A stretch of 64,000 nt of DNA from Planctomycetota bacterium (GTDB lineage: Bacteria; Planctomycetota; J058). The translations under genes and the position numbers were made by a program. Shown in pieces: positions 27,083-37,911 of this stretch. Numbering within the stretch: position 1 is the stretch's first letter; every line of letters starts with the position of its first letter. Location of the stretch: NCBI GenBank assembly GCA_023954375.1, contig JAMLIC010000015.1, positions 1 through 64,000 of the forward strand, written 5' to 3'. The notes beneath the pieces are model-generated. The model searched no databases. It saw only the letters and a list, made by a program, of their open reading frames with translations, and was not told the DNA's origin.

Positions 27083-28239
27083 CGCGTCCTCGGGTTCTGC
27101 ACGTGATCCCGGGCATCGCACCACGCTACGGTGGCCCGAGCCAGGCGATTGTGGATATGGTCCGGGCCATCGCCCGCGCCGGCGCCGACCCGCTCATCGC
27201 GACCACGGACGCCGACGGGCCCAACGACCGCCTCGACGTCCCGATCGAGCGGCCGTTCGACTATCGCGGGGCCCCCACCATCTTCTTCCGGCGCGACTGG
27301 AGCGAGGCGTTCAAGGCCAGCCGCGGGCTGGCGAAGTGGCTCGCCCGCGAGGTGGGCGGGTTTGACGTCGTCCACATCCACGCGGTCTTCTCGCACGCCT
27401 CGCTGGTGGCCGCGCGCGCCTGCCGGCGCGCCGGAGTCCCTTACGTGGTGCGCCCGCTGGGCACGATCGACCCCTGGAGCATGGCGGTGAAGCCCTGGCG
27501 CAAACGCCTCGTCTGGGCCGTCGCGGCCGGTGCGGCGTTGCGCCACGCGGCGGTCATCCATTACACGACCGATGGCGAGCGCGACCGCGCCGAGCGCAGC
27601 CTCGGCCTGTCGCGCGGCATGGTCATCCCACTCGGCGTCGCGCCGGCCGCCTTCGAGGGCGTGCGCGTCACGTCACCCGCGGCGGGCGACGTCATCTCGC
27701 TCGGCCGCCTCGACCCGAAGAAGAACCTTGAGCCGCTGCTCGAAGCCTGGGGCGACCTCATCCGGCGGCCAGCCTTCGCGGGTCGCCGGCTGGTGATCGC
27801 GGGCGATGGCGACCCCGCTTACGCGCGGCACCTCCAGGCGCTGGCGGCGACGCACGCCCCCGGAACGGTCACGTTCACCGGCTGGCTCGAGGGCGCGGCG
27901 AAGGCCCAGGCGTTGGCCGGGGCCGCGCTGTTCGCGGCCCCTTCGCACCAGGAGAACTTCGGCATCGCCGTCGCCGAGGCGCTCGCGGCCGGCCTCCCGG
28001 TCCTCCTGAGCCCGAAGGTCGACCTCGCGCCGGCCGTCGTCGAGGCGGGCGCCGGCTGGGTCGTCCCGGGCACGCGCGACGCCCTCCGCGACGCCCTGGT
28101 GTCAGCCCTCGGCGACCCCGCGGCCCTGGCCGACCGTGGCCGCCGCGCGGCGGCCATGGCGCGGGACAGGTTCGACTGGGACGCGATCGGCGCGCGGCTG
28201 GTCGACCTGTACCGCGGCCTGCGAGCTCGTCACGGATGA
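27079..28239 (+). CDS. Family 4 glycosyltransferase
   Basis: 386 residues, ATG with ATGA overlap. Clear GT4: VLHVIPGIAPRYGGPSQAIVDMVRAIA, FDVVHIHAVFSHASLVAARACRRAGVPYVVRPLGTIDPWSM, then DVISLGRLDPKKNLEPLLEAW, RRLVIAGDGDPAYARHLQALA, FTGWLEGAAKAQALAGAALFAAPSHQENFGIAVAEALAAGLPVLLS. The ENFGIAVAEAL stretch carries the ExFxxxxxE nucleotide-sugar motif. The RPLGTIDPWS segment is typical of colanic-acid-type mannosyl- or glucosyltransferases, but donor identity is not resolved. Confidence 0.87.
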   Translation: MTRPRVLHVIPGIAPRYGGPSQAIVDMVRAIARAGADPLIATTDADGPNDRLDVPIERPFDYRGAPTIFFRRDWSEAFKASRGLAKWLAREVGGFDVVHIHAVFSHASLVAARACRRAGVPYVVRPLGTIDPWSMAVKPWRKRLVWAVAAGAALRHAAVIHYTTDGERDRAERSLGLSRGMVIPLGVAPAAFEGVRVTSPAAGDVISLGRLDPKKNLEPLLEAWGDLIRRPAFAGRRLVIAGDGDPAYARHLQALAATHAPGTVTFTGWLEGAAKAQALAGAALFAAPSHQENFGIAVAEALAAGLPVLLSPKVDLAPAVVEAGAGWVVPGTRDALRDALVSALGDPAALADRGRRAAAMARDRFDWDAIGARLVDLYRGLRARHG

Positions 28240-29183
28240 CGCTGTCTGCCGGTCCAGAGGGCTGCTATGGTCCGGACATGGCGTCCGACCCCGCGGCGGT
28301 CCGGGAGGAGAGGACGGGCCTGACGACGGGCCGGGCTCGCGTCGTCGCCGTCGTCCTGACCCTCGATGAGGAGCTCCACCTTCCGAGCTGCCTGGCGTCG
28401 CTCCGCTGGTGCGACGAGGTCGTCGTCCTCGACTCCTTCAGCGCCGACCGCACGGAGGAGATCGCCCGCGACGCCGGCGCGCGATTCGTCCAGCACCCGT
28501 TCACCGGGTTCGGTGCGCAGCGGAACTGGGCGCTCGGCGCGCTCGGGCTGGCGCACGAGTGGGTGCTGTTCCTGGACGCCGACGAGCGGGTTCCGGCAGC
28601 CCTCGCGGACGAGATCCGCGCCCTCACCCGCTCGGCGCCGCCCGAACTCGCGGCCTTCCGCGTTCGGCGGCGGTTCCACCTCTGGGGGCGCTGGCTGCCC
28701 CGGAGCAGCGACTATCCGACCTGGGTCGTGCGGCTCGTGCGCCGCGGGCGGGTCCGCTACGTCGACCGGGGGCACGGGGAGACCCAGGTGGTCGATGGCG
28801 ATGTCGGAGCGCTCGAGCACGACCTCATCGACGAGAACCTGCGCGGCATCGAGGCGTGGTTCGACCGCCAGAACCGGTACTCGTCCCGCGAGGCAGCCCT
28901 GGAGGAGGCGGGCGCCGCGCCGCTCGCCTCGACGCTCTGCGGGCTCCTCTCGCGCGACCCCCTGATCCGGCGAACGAGCGCGCGCCAGGCCGCGGGCCAC
29001 CTCCCGCTACGCGGCGGCTGGCACTTCCTTTACAGTTACCTCCTCCGGGGCGGTGTCCTCGAGGGACGGGACGGCTTCACCCTATGTGTGATGCGGGCGA
29101 TGTACCAGCAGATGATTGCGATCAAGCGCCATGACCTCCGACGTCGCCGCGCCCCCCCGCGGAGCGGGATGGGCGGCTCGTGA
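28236..29183 (+). CDS. WaaE/KdtX-like family 2 glycosyltransferase
   Basis: 315 residues from ATG 28236 (ATGA overlap); ATG 28278 is an alternative, giving a core domain starting near VVAVVLTLDEELHLPSCLASLRWCDEVVVLDSFSADRTEEIA. Motifs of the lipooligosaccharide-core beta-1,4-glucosyltransferase group: FGAQRNWALG, WVLFLDADERVPAAL (DADE metal site), PTWVVRLVRRGRVRYVDRGHGE. The C-terminus (YSYLLRGGVLEGRDGFTLCVMRAMYQQMIAIK) is a membrane-associated helix usual for this group. Likely adds a hexose to the growing lipid-linked unit. Confidence 0.83.
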   Translation: MTLSAGPEGCYGPDMASDPAAVREERTGLTTGRARVVAVVLTLDEELHLPSCLASLRWCDEVVVLDSFSADRTEEIARDAGARFVQHPFTGFGAQRNWALGALGLAHEWVLFLDADERVPAALADEIRALTRSAPPELAAFRVRRRFHLWGRWLPRSSDYPTWVVRLVRRGRVRYVDRGHGETQVVDGDVGALEHDLIDENLRGIEAWFDRQNRYSSREAALEEAGAAPLASTLCGLLSRDPLIRRTSARQAAGHLPLRGGWHFLYSYLLRGGVLEGRDGFTLCVMRAMYQQMIAIKRHDLRRRRAPPRSGMGGS

Positions 29184-29202
29184 GCTACGGCTCCGCGCGG
29201 CG

Positions 29203-30288
29203 GTGAGCGCCCCCTCGATCCTCCTGCTCGCCCCAGCGCTGCTCGGCCACGACGGGGTCTCGGGCGTGTCCCTCACGGCCTGGCGCGAACTCGCCCGGGC
29301 CACGCCGACGCGGGCGCTCAGCCTGCACGACATCTCCGGGGCCCTCTCGGGCCAGGGCATCACGGGAGAGGAGGCCCGCGGGAGCAGGGCTCGCTTCGCG
29401 GCGCGCATACTGGCCCAGGCGATCGTGGGGTGCCCAGGGATCGTACTCGCCATGCACGCGCACCTCGCGCCGGCGGCGTTGCCCCTGCGGACGCGGGGCG
29501 CGCGGCTGATCGTGTTCCTGCACGGGATCGAGGCATGGACGCGCCTGCGGGGCGTGCGGCGGCTGGCGCTCGCCTCGGCGGACCTGCTCGTGGCGAACTC
29601 CCGTCACACCCTCCGGCGCTTTCACGAGGCCAACCCGTCCCTCGTGACGGTGCCGGCGGCCATCTGCCCGCTGGGGATCGCCGCGCCGCCGCCCCGGCTG
29701 AGGGCACGGCTCGCGCCCGACGACGGCCCGGCGGCCCTGATCGTCGGCCGCCTCCACCCCGACGAGCGCTACAAGGGCCATGACCTCCTGCTTGAAATCT
29801 GGCCGCGAGTCCTCCGATGCGTTCCGGACGCCCGGCTAATCGTCGTGGGCGACGGCGAGGACCGCCCACGGCTGCAGGCGCGCGCGGGCGCGCTCGGCGT
29901 CGCCGGGCGGATGTCGTTCGTCGGGCGCGCGGCGCCCGACGTCCTCTCCGGCCTCTACGAGGACTCGGCGTTCTTCGCCCTGCCGAGCCAGGGCGAGGGC
30001 TTCGGGCTCGTTTACCTCGAGGCGATGGCCTTCGGCCGCGCCTGCGTCGGTGGACGCGGCGCGGCCGAGGAGGTGATCGAGCACGAGCGGACCGGTCTCA
30101 TCGTCGACCCCGCCGACCGCGACGCGGTGACCGGGGCGCTCGTGCGCCTGTTCCTCGACCCCGGCCTGCGCCAACGCTTGGGCGACGCGGGCCGCGCGCG
30201 GCAGCAGCGGCACTTCACGGCGGCCGCCTTCGGCCAGCGACTTCGGGCGCTACTCGGGCTGGAGGGGACTGCGGTATGTGCGGGATAG
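29203..30288 (+). CDS. Family 4 glycosyltransferase
   Basis: 361 residues from GTG 29203, which places the start right before the first strand (SILLLAPALLGHDGVSG) and 19 bases after the previous gene; ATG 29131 is an in-frame alternative that would overlap that gene by 53 bases. GT-B motifs: GARLIVFLHGIEAWTRLRG, ADLLVANSRHTLRRF, AALIVGRLHPDERYKGHDLLLEIWP, RLIVVGDGEDRPRLQARA, FFALPSQGEGFGLVYLEAMAFGRACVG (EGFGLVYLEAM is the ExFxxxxxE site). The ANSRHT segment matches retaining transferases of the PimA/WcaL sort. Confidence 0.83.
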   Translation: MSAPSILLLAPALLGHDGVSGVSLTAWRELARATPTRALSLHDISGALSGQGITGEEARGSRARFAARILAQAIVGCPGIVLAMHAHLAPAALPLRTRGARLIVFLHGIEAWTRLRGVRRLALASADLLVANSRHTLRRFHEANPSLVTVPAAICPLGIAAPPPRLRARLAPDDGPAALIVGRLHPDERYKGHDLLLEIWPRVLRCVPDARLIVVGDGEDRPRLQARAGALGVAGRMSFVGRAAPDVLSGLYEDSAFFALPSQGEGFGLVYLEAMAFGRACVGGRGAAEEVIEHERTGLIVDPADRDAVTGALVRLFLDPGLRQRLGDAGRARQQRHFTAAAFGQRLRALLGLEGTAVCAG

Positions 30289-32108
30289 CCGGGGCCCTTG
30301 TCCGGTCCGGGGCGGCGCCACCGCGGCCCCCCCGGGCGGCCGTCGAGGCCGCCGTCACCCGTCTGCAGCACCGCGGGCCCGACGATCGGGGCGTCGTCGA
30401 CCTGCCGGGAGCCGCCGGGGCCATCGGCAACACGCGGCTCGCCATCCAGGACACGAGCCGCGCCGGCCACCAGCCGATGGGCGACGAGGCGGGAAACTGG
30501 GTGGTGCTCAACGGGGAGCTCTACAACCACCTCGAGGTGCGCGAGGCGCTGGGGGGTGCGGAGGGGTGGCGCTCGCGCTCGGACACCGAGACGCTGTTGC
30601 GCGCTTACGCCGCGTGGGGCCGCGGCTGCCTCGACCGGCTCCGGGGCATGTTCGCCTTCGTTCTGTGGGACGCCCGGGCGGGCGAGCTCTGGTGCGCTCG
30701 CGACCGCCTCGGCATCAAGCCTCTCTACTTCGTGGCCCTCCCCTGGGGGTTCGCGTTCGCTTCCGAGGTCCGCGCGCTGGTAGCGGCGGGGCTCGTCCAA
30801 CCTCGCCTCGATCGCATCGGCCTGGCCTCGTACGCGCGCTTCGGCGCGGTGAGCGACCCGCGGACCCTGCTCGAGGGCGTGCGCTCGCTGCCGGCGGGCG
30901 ACTGGCTGCGCGTGGTCGATGGCCGCGTCGTGGAGCAGCAGGCCTACTGGCGGCCTCGCCTCCCGCTCGCCGGCGTCAGGCCGCAGGAGACGCCGGCCAC
31001 GGTCGAGGCCCACCTCCGGCGCGCCGTCCGCGAGCACCTCGCGGGCGACGTGCCGGTCGCGTCCTTCCTCAGCGGCGGGCTCGACTCCGCGCTCGTGACG
31101 ACCCTCGCCGCGCGGCACGCGGCGGAGCCCATCCGGGCCTTCACCTTCGGGTTCGCCGAGGCGGGCTTCGACGAGTCCGTCGCCGCGGCGCGGATCGCCG
31201 CGCGGTGCGGCGCGGTCCACACGCGCGTCGTGCTCGACGCAGCCGAGGTCGCCCGTGAGGTCCCGCGGGCCCTCGACGCCATGGACCTCCCGACGGCGGA
31301 CGGGGTGAACACGTTCGTGATCGCAGGCGCGGCGGCCCGCGCCGGGGTTAAGGTGGCGCTCTCTGGCCTGGGCGGCGACGAGCTGTTCGGCGGCTACCCA
31401 TCGTTTCGTCTCGTCCCCGGCGCTGCCCGTTGGTCGCCGCTCCTCGGACGGCTCCCACGCCGCGCCCTGGCGCTTGCGGGCGGCGGCGGCGGGCGGGGCG
31501 CACGAGCCGCCGCGCTGATGCGGCCCGGCGCGAGCCTCGCCGAGCGCTACGAGCAGGTCCGGGCGCTTTGGTCCGACGCGGAGCTGCTCGACCTCGGGCT
31601 CGAGCCGAGCGTGCCGTCCGCCTCGTGGGCCGCCGACGAAGCGGAACCGGCGGGCGCGGTGAGCCTGCTCGAGCTCTCGGGTTACATGCGAAACACGCTC
31701 CTGCGGGACGCGGACGTGATGAGCATGGCGCGCTCGATCGAGCTGCGGGTGCCGCTGCTCGACCACGAGCTCGTCCAGGCGTGCCTCGACGCGCGGGTGG
31801 CAGGGCCCGCGCGGGGCCGACCGAAGGCCGCCCTGGTCGAGCTCTCGCGGGGGCTCCTCCCCCCCGACGCGCTCGCGCGGCCCAAGCGGGGCTTCGCCCT
31901 GCCAATGGACGCCTGGATGCGGGGACCGCTCCGGTCGTTGGTCGCGGAGGGCGTGACCCTCCTCACGGCCCGGGGCGTCCTCGCGGGCGCACCCGGAGAC
32001 CTCCTGCGCCGGTTCGAGCGGGGGCGACTGCCCTGGGCCCGCCTCTGGCAGTTCGTCGTCCTCGGCCACTGGCTCGCGCAGATCGAGTGCTCGGGGGGGC
32101 GCGCGTGA
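30276..32108 (+). CDS. Asparagine-synthase-type amidotransferase (AsnB-like)
   Basis: 610 residues. Starts MCGIAG, so Cys2 is exposed after Met removal and acts as the glutaminase nucleophile; LQHRGPDDRG and WVVLNGELYNHLEVR belong to the N-terminal amidotransferase domain. The synthase domain has the PP-loop SFLSGGLDSALV near residue 265, GLGGDELFGGYPSF, and RVPLLDHELVQACL. AsnB-like genes in polysaccharide clusters are commonly linked with exosortase/EPS loci, where they are thought to amidate uronic acids rather than aspartate; that role here is inference. ATG 30276 overlaps the previous gene by 13 bases and the carbamoyltransferase start follows with a GTGA overlap. Confidence 0.88.
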   Translation: MCGIAGALVRSGAAPPRPPRAAVEAAVTRLQHRGPDDRGVVDLPGAAGAIGNTRLAIQDTSRAGHQPMGDEAGNWVVLNGELYNHLEVREALGGAEGWRSRSDTETLLRAYAAWGRGCLDRLRGMFAFVLWDARAGELWCARDRLGIKPLYFVALPWGFAFASEVRALVAAGLVQPRLDRIGLASYARFGAVSDPRTLLEGVRSLPAGDWLRVVDGRVVEQQAYWRPRLPLAGVRPQETPATVEAHLRRAVREHLAGDVPVASFLSGGLDSALVTTLAARHAAEPIRAFTFGFAEAGFDESVAAARIAARCGAVHTRVVLDAAEVAREVPRALDAMDLPTADGVNTFVIAGAAARAGVKVALSGLGGDELFGGYPSFRLVPGAARWSPLLGRLPRRALALAGGGGGRGARAAALMRPGASLAERYEQVRALWSDAELLDLGLEPSVPSASWAADEAEPAGAVSLLELSGYMRNTLLRDADVMSMARSIELRVPLLDHELVQACLDARVAGPARGRPKAALVELSRGLLPPDALARPKRGFALPMDAWMRGPLRSLVAEGVTLLTARGVLAGAPGDLLRRFERGRLPWARLWQFVVLGHWLAQIECSGGRA

Positions 32109-33859
32109 CGACGGTCCTCGGGCTCAACAGCTTCCACCCGGACGCCTCCGCCTGCCTCGTGGTCGACGGCCGCTTGGTGGCGGCGGCGGAGGAGGAGCGG
32201 TTCCGGCGCATCAAGCACTGGGCGGGGTTCCCGCGGGAAGCGGTCGGGTACTGCCTGCGCGAGGCGGGCCTCGGCATCGAGGACGTGGACCACGTCGCCG
32301 TCAACCGCCATCCCCTGGCGAACCTCCCGCGCAAGCTGCTGTTCCTGGTCCGACACCGGCCCACGGGGGCGCAGGTCCTGGCGCGCCTGCGAAACCGCCG
32401 GCGCGTCGCCTCGATCCCCGGGGAGCTCGCCGCGCTGGCCGTCGGCGCGCGCGCGCGGGTGCACGCGGTCGAGCACCACCGGGCGCACCTCGTATCGGCG
32501 GCGCTCGCCTCCCCGGCCTCGCGCTGCCTGGTCGTGTCCGTCGACCAGTTCGGCGACTTCGCCAGTACCGCCTGGGGGGTCGCCGATGGCGCGCGCGTGA
32601 GCGTCGACGCGCGGGTTTCGTTCCCGCACTCGCTCGGGACCTTCTACAGCGCACTGACGCAGTTCCTCGGCTTCCCCTCCTACGGCGACGAGTACAAGGT
32701 GATGGGGCTCGCGCCCCGCGGCGAACCAACCTACCTTGAGGCGCTCCGCCGCGTCCTCCGCTCGCGCCCCGACGGAACGTTCGAGCTCGACCTGCGCTAC
32801 TTCCGCCACCACCGGGAGCTCGTCTACCAGCCGGCAGCCGGCGAGGCGCCGCAGGTCGCCGACCTGTTCTCGCCCGAACTCGAGCGTCTCCTGGGACCGC
32901 GTCGCCGCCGGGGCGAGCCCCTGGAGCGGCGCCACGAGGACCTCGCGCGCTCGGTGCAGGCGCGCTACGAGGAGGCTCTTTTCGCGCTGCTATGCGCCCT
33001 GCACACGCGCTACCGGCTCGACGCCCTCGCGCTCGCGGGGGGCTGTGCAATGAACTCGGTGGCGAACGGGAAGGTCACGCGCGAAACGCCGTTCCGCCGG
33101 GTTGACGTGCAGGCGGCGGCGGGTGACGCCGGTGGCGCGCTCGGGGCGGCATTCGACGTCTGGGCGCGCCTCGCGCCCGGTGGCGCGCGCTACCTCATGA
33201 CCAGCGCCTACCTCGGCCCCGCATTCGGGGCCGCGGAGGTCGCGGCGGCGCTCGCCGAGCGCGCGGCCGACCTCGAGCGATCGGGATGCGCGGTGTCGAC
33301 CATCGCCGACGAGGGGGCGCTCTGCGAGGCGGTCGCGGCCGCGCTGGCGGAGGGGCAGGTCATCGGCTGGTTCCAGGGGCGAATGGAGTGGGGTCCTCGG
33401 GCGCTCGGGAACCGCTCGATCCTCGGCGACCCCCGCCGGGCCGACATGAAGGACATCCTCAACTCGAAGATCAAACGGCGCGAGTCGTTCCGCCCCTTCG
33501 CCCCCTCGGTCCTGCGAGAGGCGACCGCGGCGTGGTTCGAGGTCGAGGCGGACGTGCCCTTCATGATGCACGTGTTCCCGGTCCGATCGGACCGGCGCCC
33601 CCTCGTTCCGGCGGTCACGCACGTCGATGGGAGCGGCCGGCTGCAGACCGTCCGTCGCGAGGACAACCCTCGCTACCATCGGCTGATCCAAGCCTTCGCT
33701 GAGCGCACGGGCGTCCCAATGGTCCTGAACACGTCCTTCAACGAGAATGAGCCCATCGTTTGCCGGCCGGCCGAGGCGGTCGACTGCTTCCTCCGCACGG
33801 ACATGGACCTGCTCGTGCTCGGTGACACGCTTGTTGCGCGACGCCGACTGGGCGGCTGA
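32105..33859 (+). CDS. NodU/CmcH-family carbamoyltransferase
   Basis: 584 residues, GTG in a GTGA overlap. Transfers a carbamoyl group from carbamoyl phosphate via carbamoyl-adenylate to a hydroxyl. N-terminal Kae1-like domain: VLGLNSFHPDASACLVVDG, the metal-binding His pair in VEHHRAHLVSAALASP, GDEYKVMGLAP, ALAGGCAMNSVANGKV. C-terminal YrdC-like half: GWFQGRMEWGPRALGNRSILGDPR, and NTSFNENEPIVCRPAEAVDCFLRT. Full family length. With the adjacent amidotransferase this gives two sequential sugar decorations encoded side by side. The carbamoyl phosphate precursor depends on carA, present 24 kb downstream. Confidence 0.92.
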   Translation: MTTVLGLNSFHPDASACLVVDGRLVAAAEEERFRRIKHWAGFPREAVGYCLREAGLGIEDVDHVAVNRHPLANLPRKLLFLVRHRPTGAQVLARLRNRRRVASIPGELAALAVGARARVHAVEHHRAHLVSAALASPASRCLVVSVDQFGDFASTAWGVADGARVSVDARVSFPHSLGTFYSALTQFLGFPSYGDEYKVMGLAPRGEPTYLEALRRVLRSRPDGTFELDLRYFRHHRELVYQPAAGEAPQVADLFSPELERLLGPRRRRGEPLERRHEDLARSVQARYEEALFALLCALHTRYRLDALALAGGCAMNSVANGKVTRETPFRRVDVQAAAGDAGGALGAAFDVWARLAPGGARYLMTSAYLGPAFGAAEVAAALAERAADLERSGCAVSTIADEGALCEAVAAALAEGQVIGWFQGRMEWGPRALGNRSILGDPRRADMKDILNSKIKRRESFRPFAPSVLREATAAWFEVEADVPFMMHVFPVRSDRRPLVPAVTHVDGSGRLQTVRREDNPRYHRLIQAFAERTGVPMVLNTSFNENEPIVCRPAEAVDCFLRTDMDLLVLGDTLVARRRLGG

Positions 33860-35097
33860 TGTCCCGGCCGCGCATCGTCGTCCTCTACCACTATCAGCGC
33901 CCCGACGATGTCGTGAGCGCCAGGCTCTACGACGACCTGTGCGCCGGGTTGGCGGCCCGCGGCTGGGACGTCGAGGCGCGCCCGAGCAACCGCGCCTGTC
34001 ACGACCGTACGGCAGCGTTCGCGCCCCGCGAGCGCTGGAACGGGGTCGCCTTCCGCCGCGTGTGGCGGCCTCCCCTTTCCCAGAGCACGGCGCGGGGTCG
34101 CCTGCTGAACGCCGCCTGGCTGACATCGGCCTGGTTGGCTGACCTCGCCACCCGGCGCCGCCCGCCCGACGTTGTCCTAGTGGGCACCGATCCCGTCCTC
34201 GCCGTGAGCCTCGCCGCGCCGCTCCGCCGGCTCCGCCCCGGGGTACGAATTGCCCACTGGGTGTTCGACGTCTACCCCGAGGCGGCCATCGCAGACGGGC
34301 TCCTGCCCGCCGATGGCGTCCTCGCAGCGAGCCTCCGACGACTGGCGGCCCGGAGCTACCACGCGTGCGACCTGATCGCCGACGTCGGTCCCGTCATGCG
34401 CGAGCGACTGGCTCGCTACCCCTCGCCCGCCCGGCGGGTGACCCTACCACCCTGGGGCCTCGTCGAATCGGGGGAGGTGTCCGCGGCCGACGAGGCCGCT
34501 CGGGCAGCGCTGTTCGGCCCCGACGCCGGCCTGGGCCTCCTGTACTCGGGCAGCTTCGGTCGCGCGCACGACTCGGACCTGTTCGCCGCGCTCGCCCGCC
34601 GGCTCGCGGGCACGAGGGTACGCCTCTGCCTTGCGGGCCGTGGGCATCGCGTCGACGCCCTCCTCGCCCACGCGGGAGGGATGATTCGGGTCGCCGACTT
34701 CTGCCCGGAGGAGCACCTCGCGCGACGCCTCGCCGCCGCCGACGTCCATCTCGTCAGCCTGCGCTCCGAGTGGACCGGCCTCGTCGTCCCGTCGAAGTTC
34801 TTCGGCGCCCTTGCCGCCGGGCGGCCGGTGGTCTACGCGGGGCCCGCCGCCTCGGACATCGGCCGCTGGATCGAGGCTCTTGGCGTGGGCTGGGTGCTCG
34901 ACGGAACGAGTCTGAATCGCGTGGCTGCCGCGCTAATCCGGTTGAGCGAGGACCGCGCCGCGCTGAACCAGCTCAAGCGGCGCTGCCACGCGGCCTACCT
35001 GGAGCACTTCGCGCGGGAGCGGACGCTCTCCCGCTGGCATGAGGCCCTGCTAGGGCTGGTGCGAGCCAGACCGCTCGCGCGTGACCGGGCCGAGTAA
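33859..35097 (+). CDS. Family 4 glycosyltransferase (WbuB-like)
   Basis: 412 residues, start in a TGATG overlap. Motifs: RIVVLYHYQRPDDVVSARLYDDLCAGLAARGWDVEARPSN, DVVLVGTDPVLAVSLAAPLRRL, IAHWVFDVYPEAAIADGLL, LGLLYSGSFGRAHDSDLF, VHLVSLRSEWTGLVVPSKFFGALAAGRPVVYAGP. The WVFDVYPE and SEWTGLVVPSKFFG segments fit WbuB-type N-acetylfucosaminyl/aminosugar transferases, where a VPSK site replaces the usual ExFxxxxxE; this is consistent with the amino-sugar genes nearby. It is the last gene of the long plus-strand operon. Confidence 0.83.
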   Translation: MSRPRIVVLYHYQRPDDVVSARLYDDLCAGLAARGWDVEARPSNRACHDRTAAFAPRERWNGVAFRRVWRPPLSQSTARGRLLNAAWLTSAWLADLATRRRPPDVVLVGTDPVLAVSLAAPLRRLRPGVRIAHWVFDVYPEAAIADGLLPADGVLAASLRRLAARSYHACDLIADVGPVMRERLARYPSPARRVTLPPWGLVESGEVSAADEAARAALFGPDAGLGLLYSGSFGRAHDSDLFAALARRLAGTRVRLCLAGRGHRVDALLAHAGGMIRVADFCPEEHLARRLAAADVHLVSLRSEWTGLVVPSKFFGALAAGRPVVYAGPAASDIGRWIEALGVGWVLDGTSLNRVAAALIRLSEDRAALNQLKRRCHAAYLEHFARERTLSRWHEALLGLVRARPLARDRAE

Positions 35098-35284
35098 CCC
35101 GCGTCATTCAGAGCCTGCGGGGAGTGGGCGCGCACGAGCCTCCGCGAACCAACCACAGCGCGAGAGGGCCAGTCCGCGGACGCAGCCTCGAGCGCGCTCG
35201 TCAGTCACCTCGCGAACGACCCCGGAGCCACCCACCCAGGCTGGTGCTCCCGGCGGCGCAGCCGAACGGCTGGAGAAGGGCCGC
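35098..35284. other. Intergenic region between convergent operon end and eno
   Basis: 187 bases without a gene, at the 3' ends of both the long polysaccharide operon (+) and enolase (-). No hairpin followed by a T-run was found on either strand and no conserved element was recognised. Confidence 0.5.
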
Positions 35285-37190
<1,906 letters not shown>

Positions 37191-37341
37191 GTCGCCTCCC
37201 ACGTGCGTCCCGCGACTTCGCGCGGGGCGCCGGCGTCCAGGGCAACGGCCGTGCCCGGTGGGTCATCGTTGACCGAGGGCGGAGCAGACAGGGTTCTGTT
37301 AGGGTGACATTGGAAACATCGGGGGGACGCGGAGGACCGCC
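37191..37341. promoter_or_regulatory. Divergent intergenic region (lipoprotein / GxxxG protein)
   Basis: 151 bases between divergent starts. On the plus strand there is a TTGACC (about 37269-37274) and a downstream less G+C-rich stretch (ttctgttagggtgacattgg, about 37293-37312) that could carry a -10 element; the spacing is not ideal. A GGAGGA ribosome site precedes the ATG at 37342. Confidence 0.35.
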
Positions 37342-37893
37342 ATGGGGTTCCTCGACAGCTTCCGCGTCACGGCTCGCTATCGCCTCGACGAGGCCCGGCG
37401 CGACGGCCTCCGGCACGGTTGGAAGGAGGGCCACAAGAAGGGCCTGGAGGACGGCCGACGCGAGGGGCTGAAGGAGGGCTTCAAGCAGGGCTACGAGAAG
37501 GGCAAGGCCGAGGGCAGCCGCAAGGGCCGGCTCGAGGGCATGCGCAACGGCCTCACCCACGGCCACCAGGACGGCAAGCAGGACGGCCTCAACGAGGGTC
37601 GGCGCACCGGCTACGCCGCGGGCTTCCGGTCGGGGATCGAGCGCGGCCTGACGAAGGGCCGCGCCGAGGGGCAGGAGCTGGCGCGCAAGGCCCTGCGCGA
37701 GGCGATCATGGCCGTCGTCCGCCGTCGCCTGCACGGGGTCGTGCCGCGGACGCTCTTCGAGCGGCTCGTGCGTGTCCCCGAGGTCGAGCGGCTCCACGCG
37801 ATCCTGCTCGCCGCCGACCGGATCGAGAAGGTCGAGGACATCGCGGGCATGCTCGCCGCCTCTCCGGAGGTCGGGTACGACCCCTGGCCGTGA
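37342..37893 (+). CDS. Small protein: GxxxG repeat plus Rpn C-terminus-like helical tail
   Basis: 183 residues. Residues ~22-115 are a continuous run of 4-residue units with Gly at every fourth position (KEGHKKGLEDGRREGLKEG and so on), about 20 in a row, strongly charged and helical. The tail (REAIMAVVRRRLHGVVPRTLFERLVRVPEVERLHAILLAADRIEKVEDI) resembles the C-terminal part of Rpn/YhgA and DUF4351 proteins, which typically follows an EGxxxG linker there. The N-terminal PD-(D/E)XK nuclease domain of Rpn is absent. Known: E. coli rpn genes also produce C-terminal short forms that block the full-length toxin. Whether this stand-alone protein does something similar is speculation. GGAGGA precedes ATG 37342. 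Confidence 0.65.
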   Translation: MGFLDSFRVTARYRLDEARRDGLRHGWKEGHKKGLEDGRREGLKEGFKQGYEKGKAEGSRKGRLEGMRNGLTHGHQDGKQDGLNEGRRTGYAAGFRSGIERGLTKGRAEGQELARKALREAIMAVVRRRLHGVVPRTLFERLVRVPEVERLHAILLAADRIEKVEDIAGMLAASPEVGYDPWP

Positions 37894-37911
37894 GCGGCGT
37901 ATGATCCGGGC

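Noticed and set aside
37342-37893. Collagen-like repeat
   Set aside because: Gly recurs every four residues, not every three, and Pro is rare.
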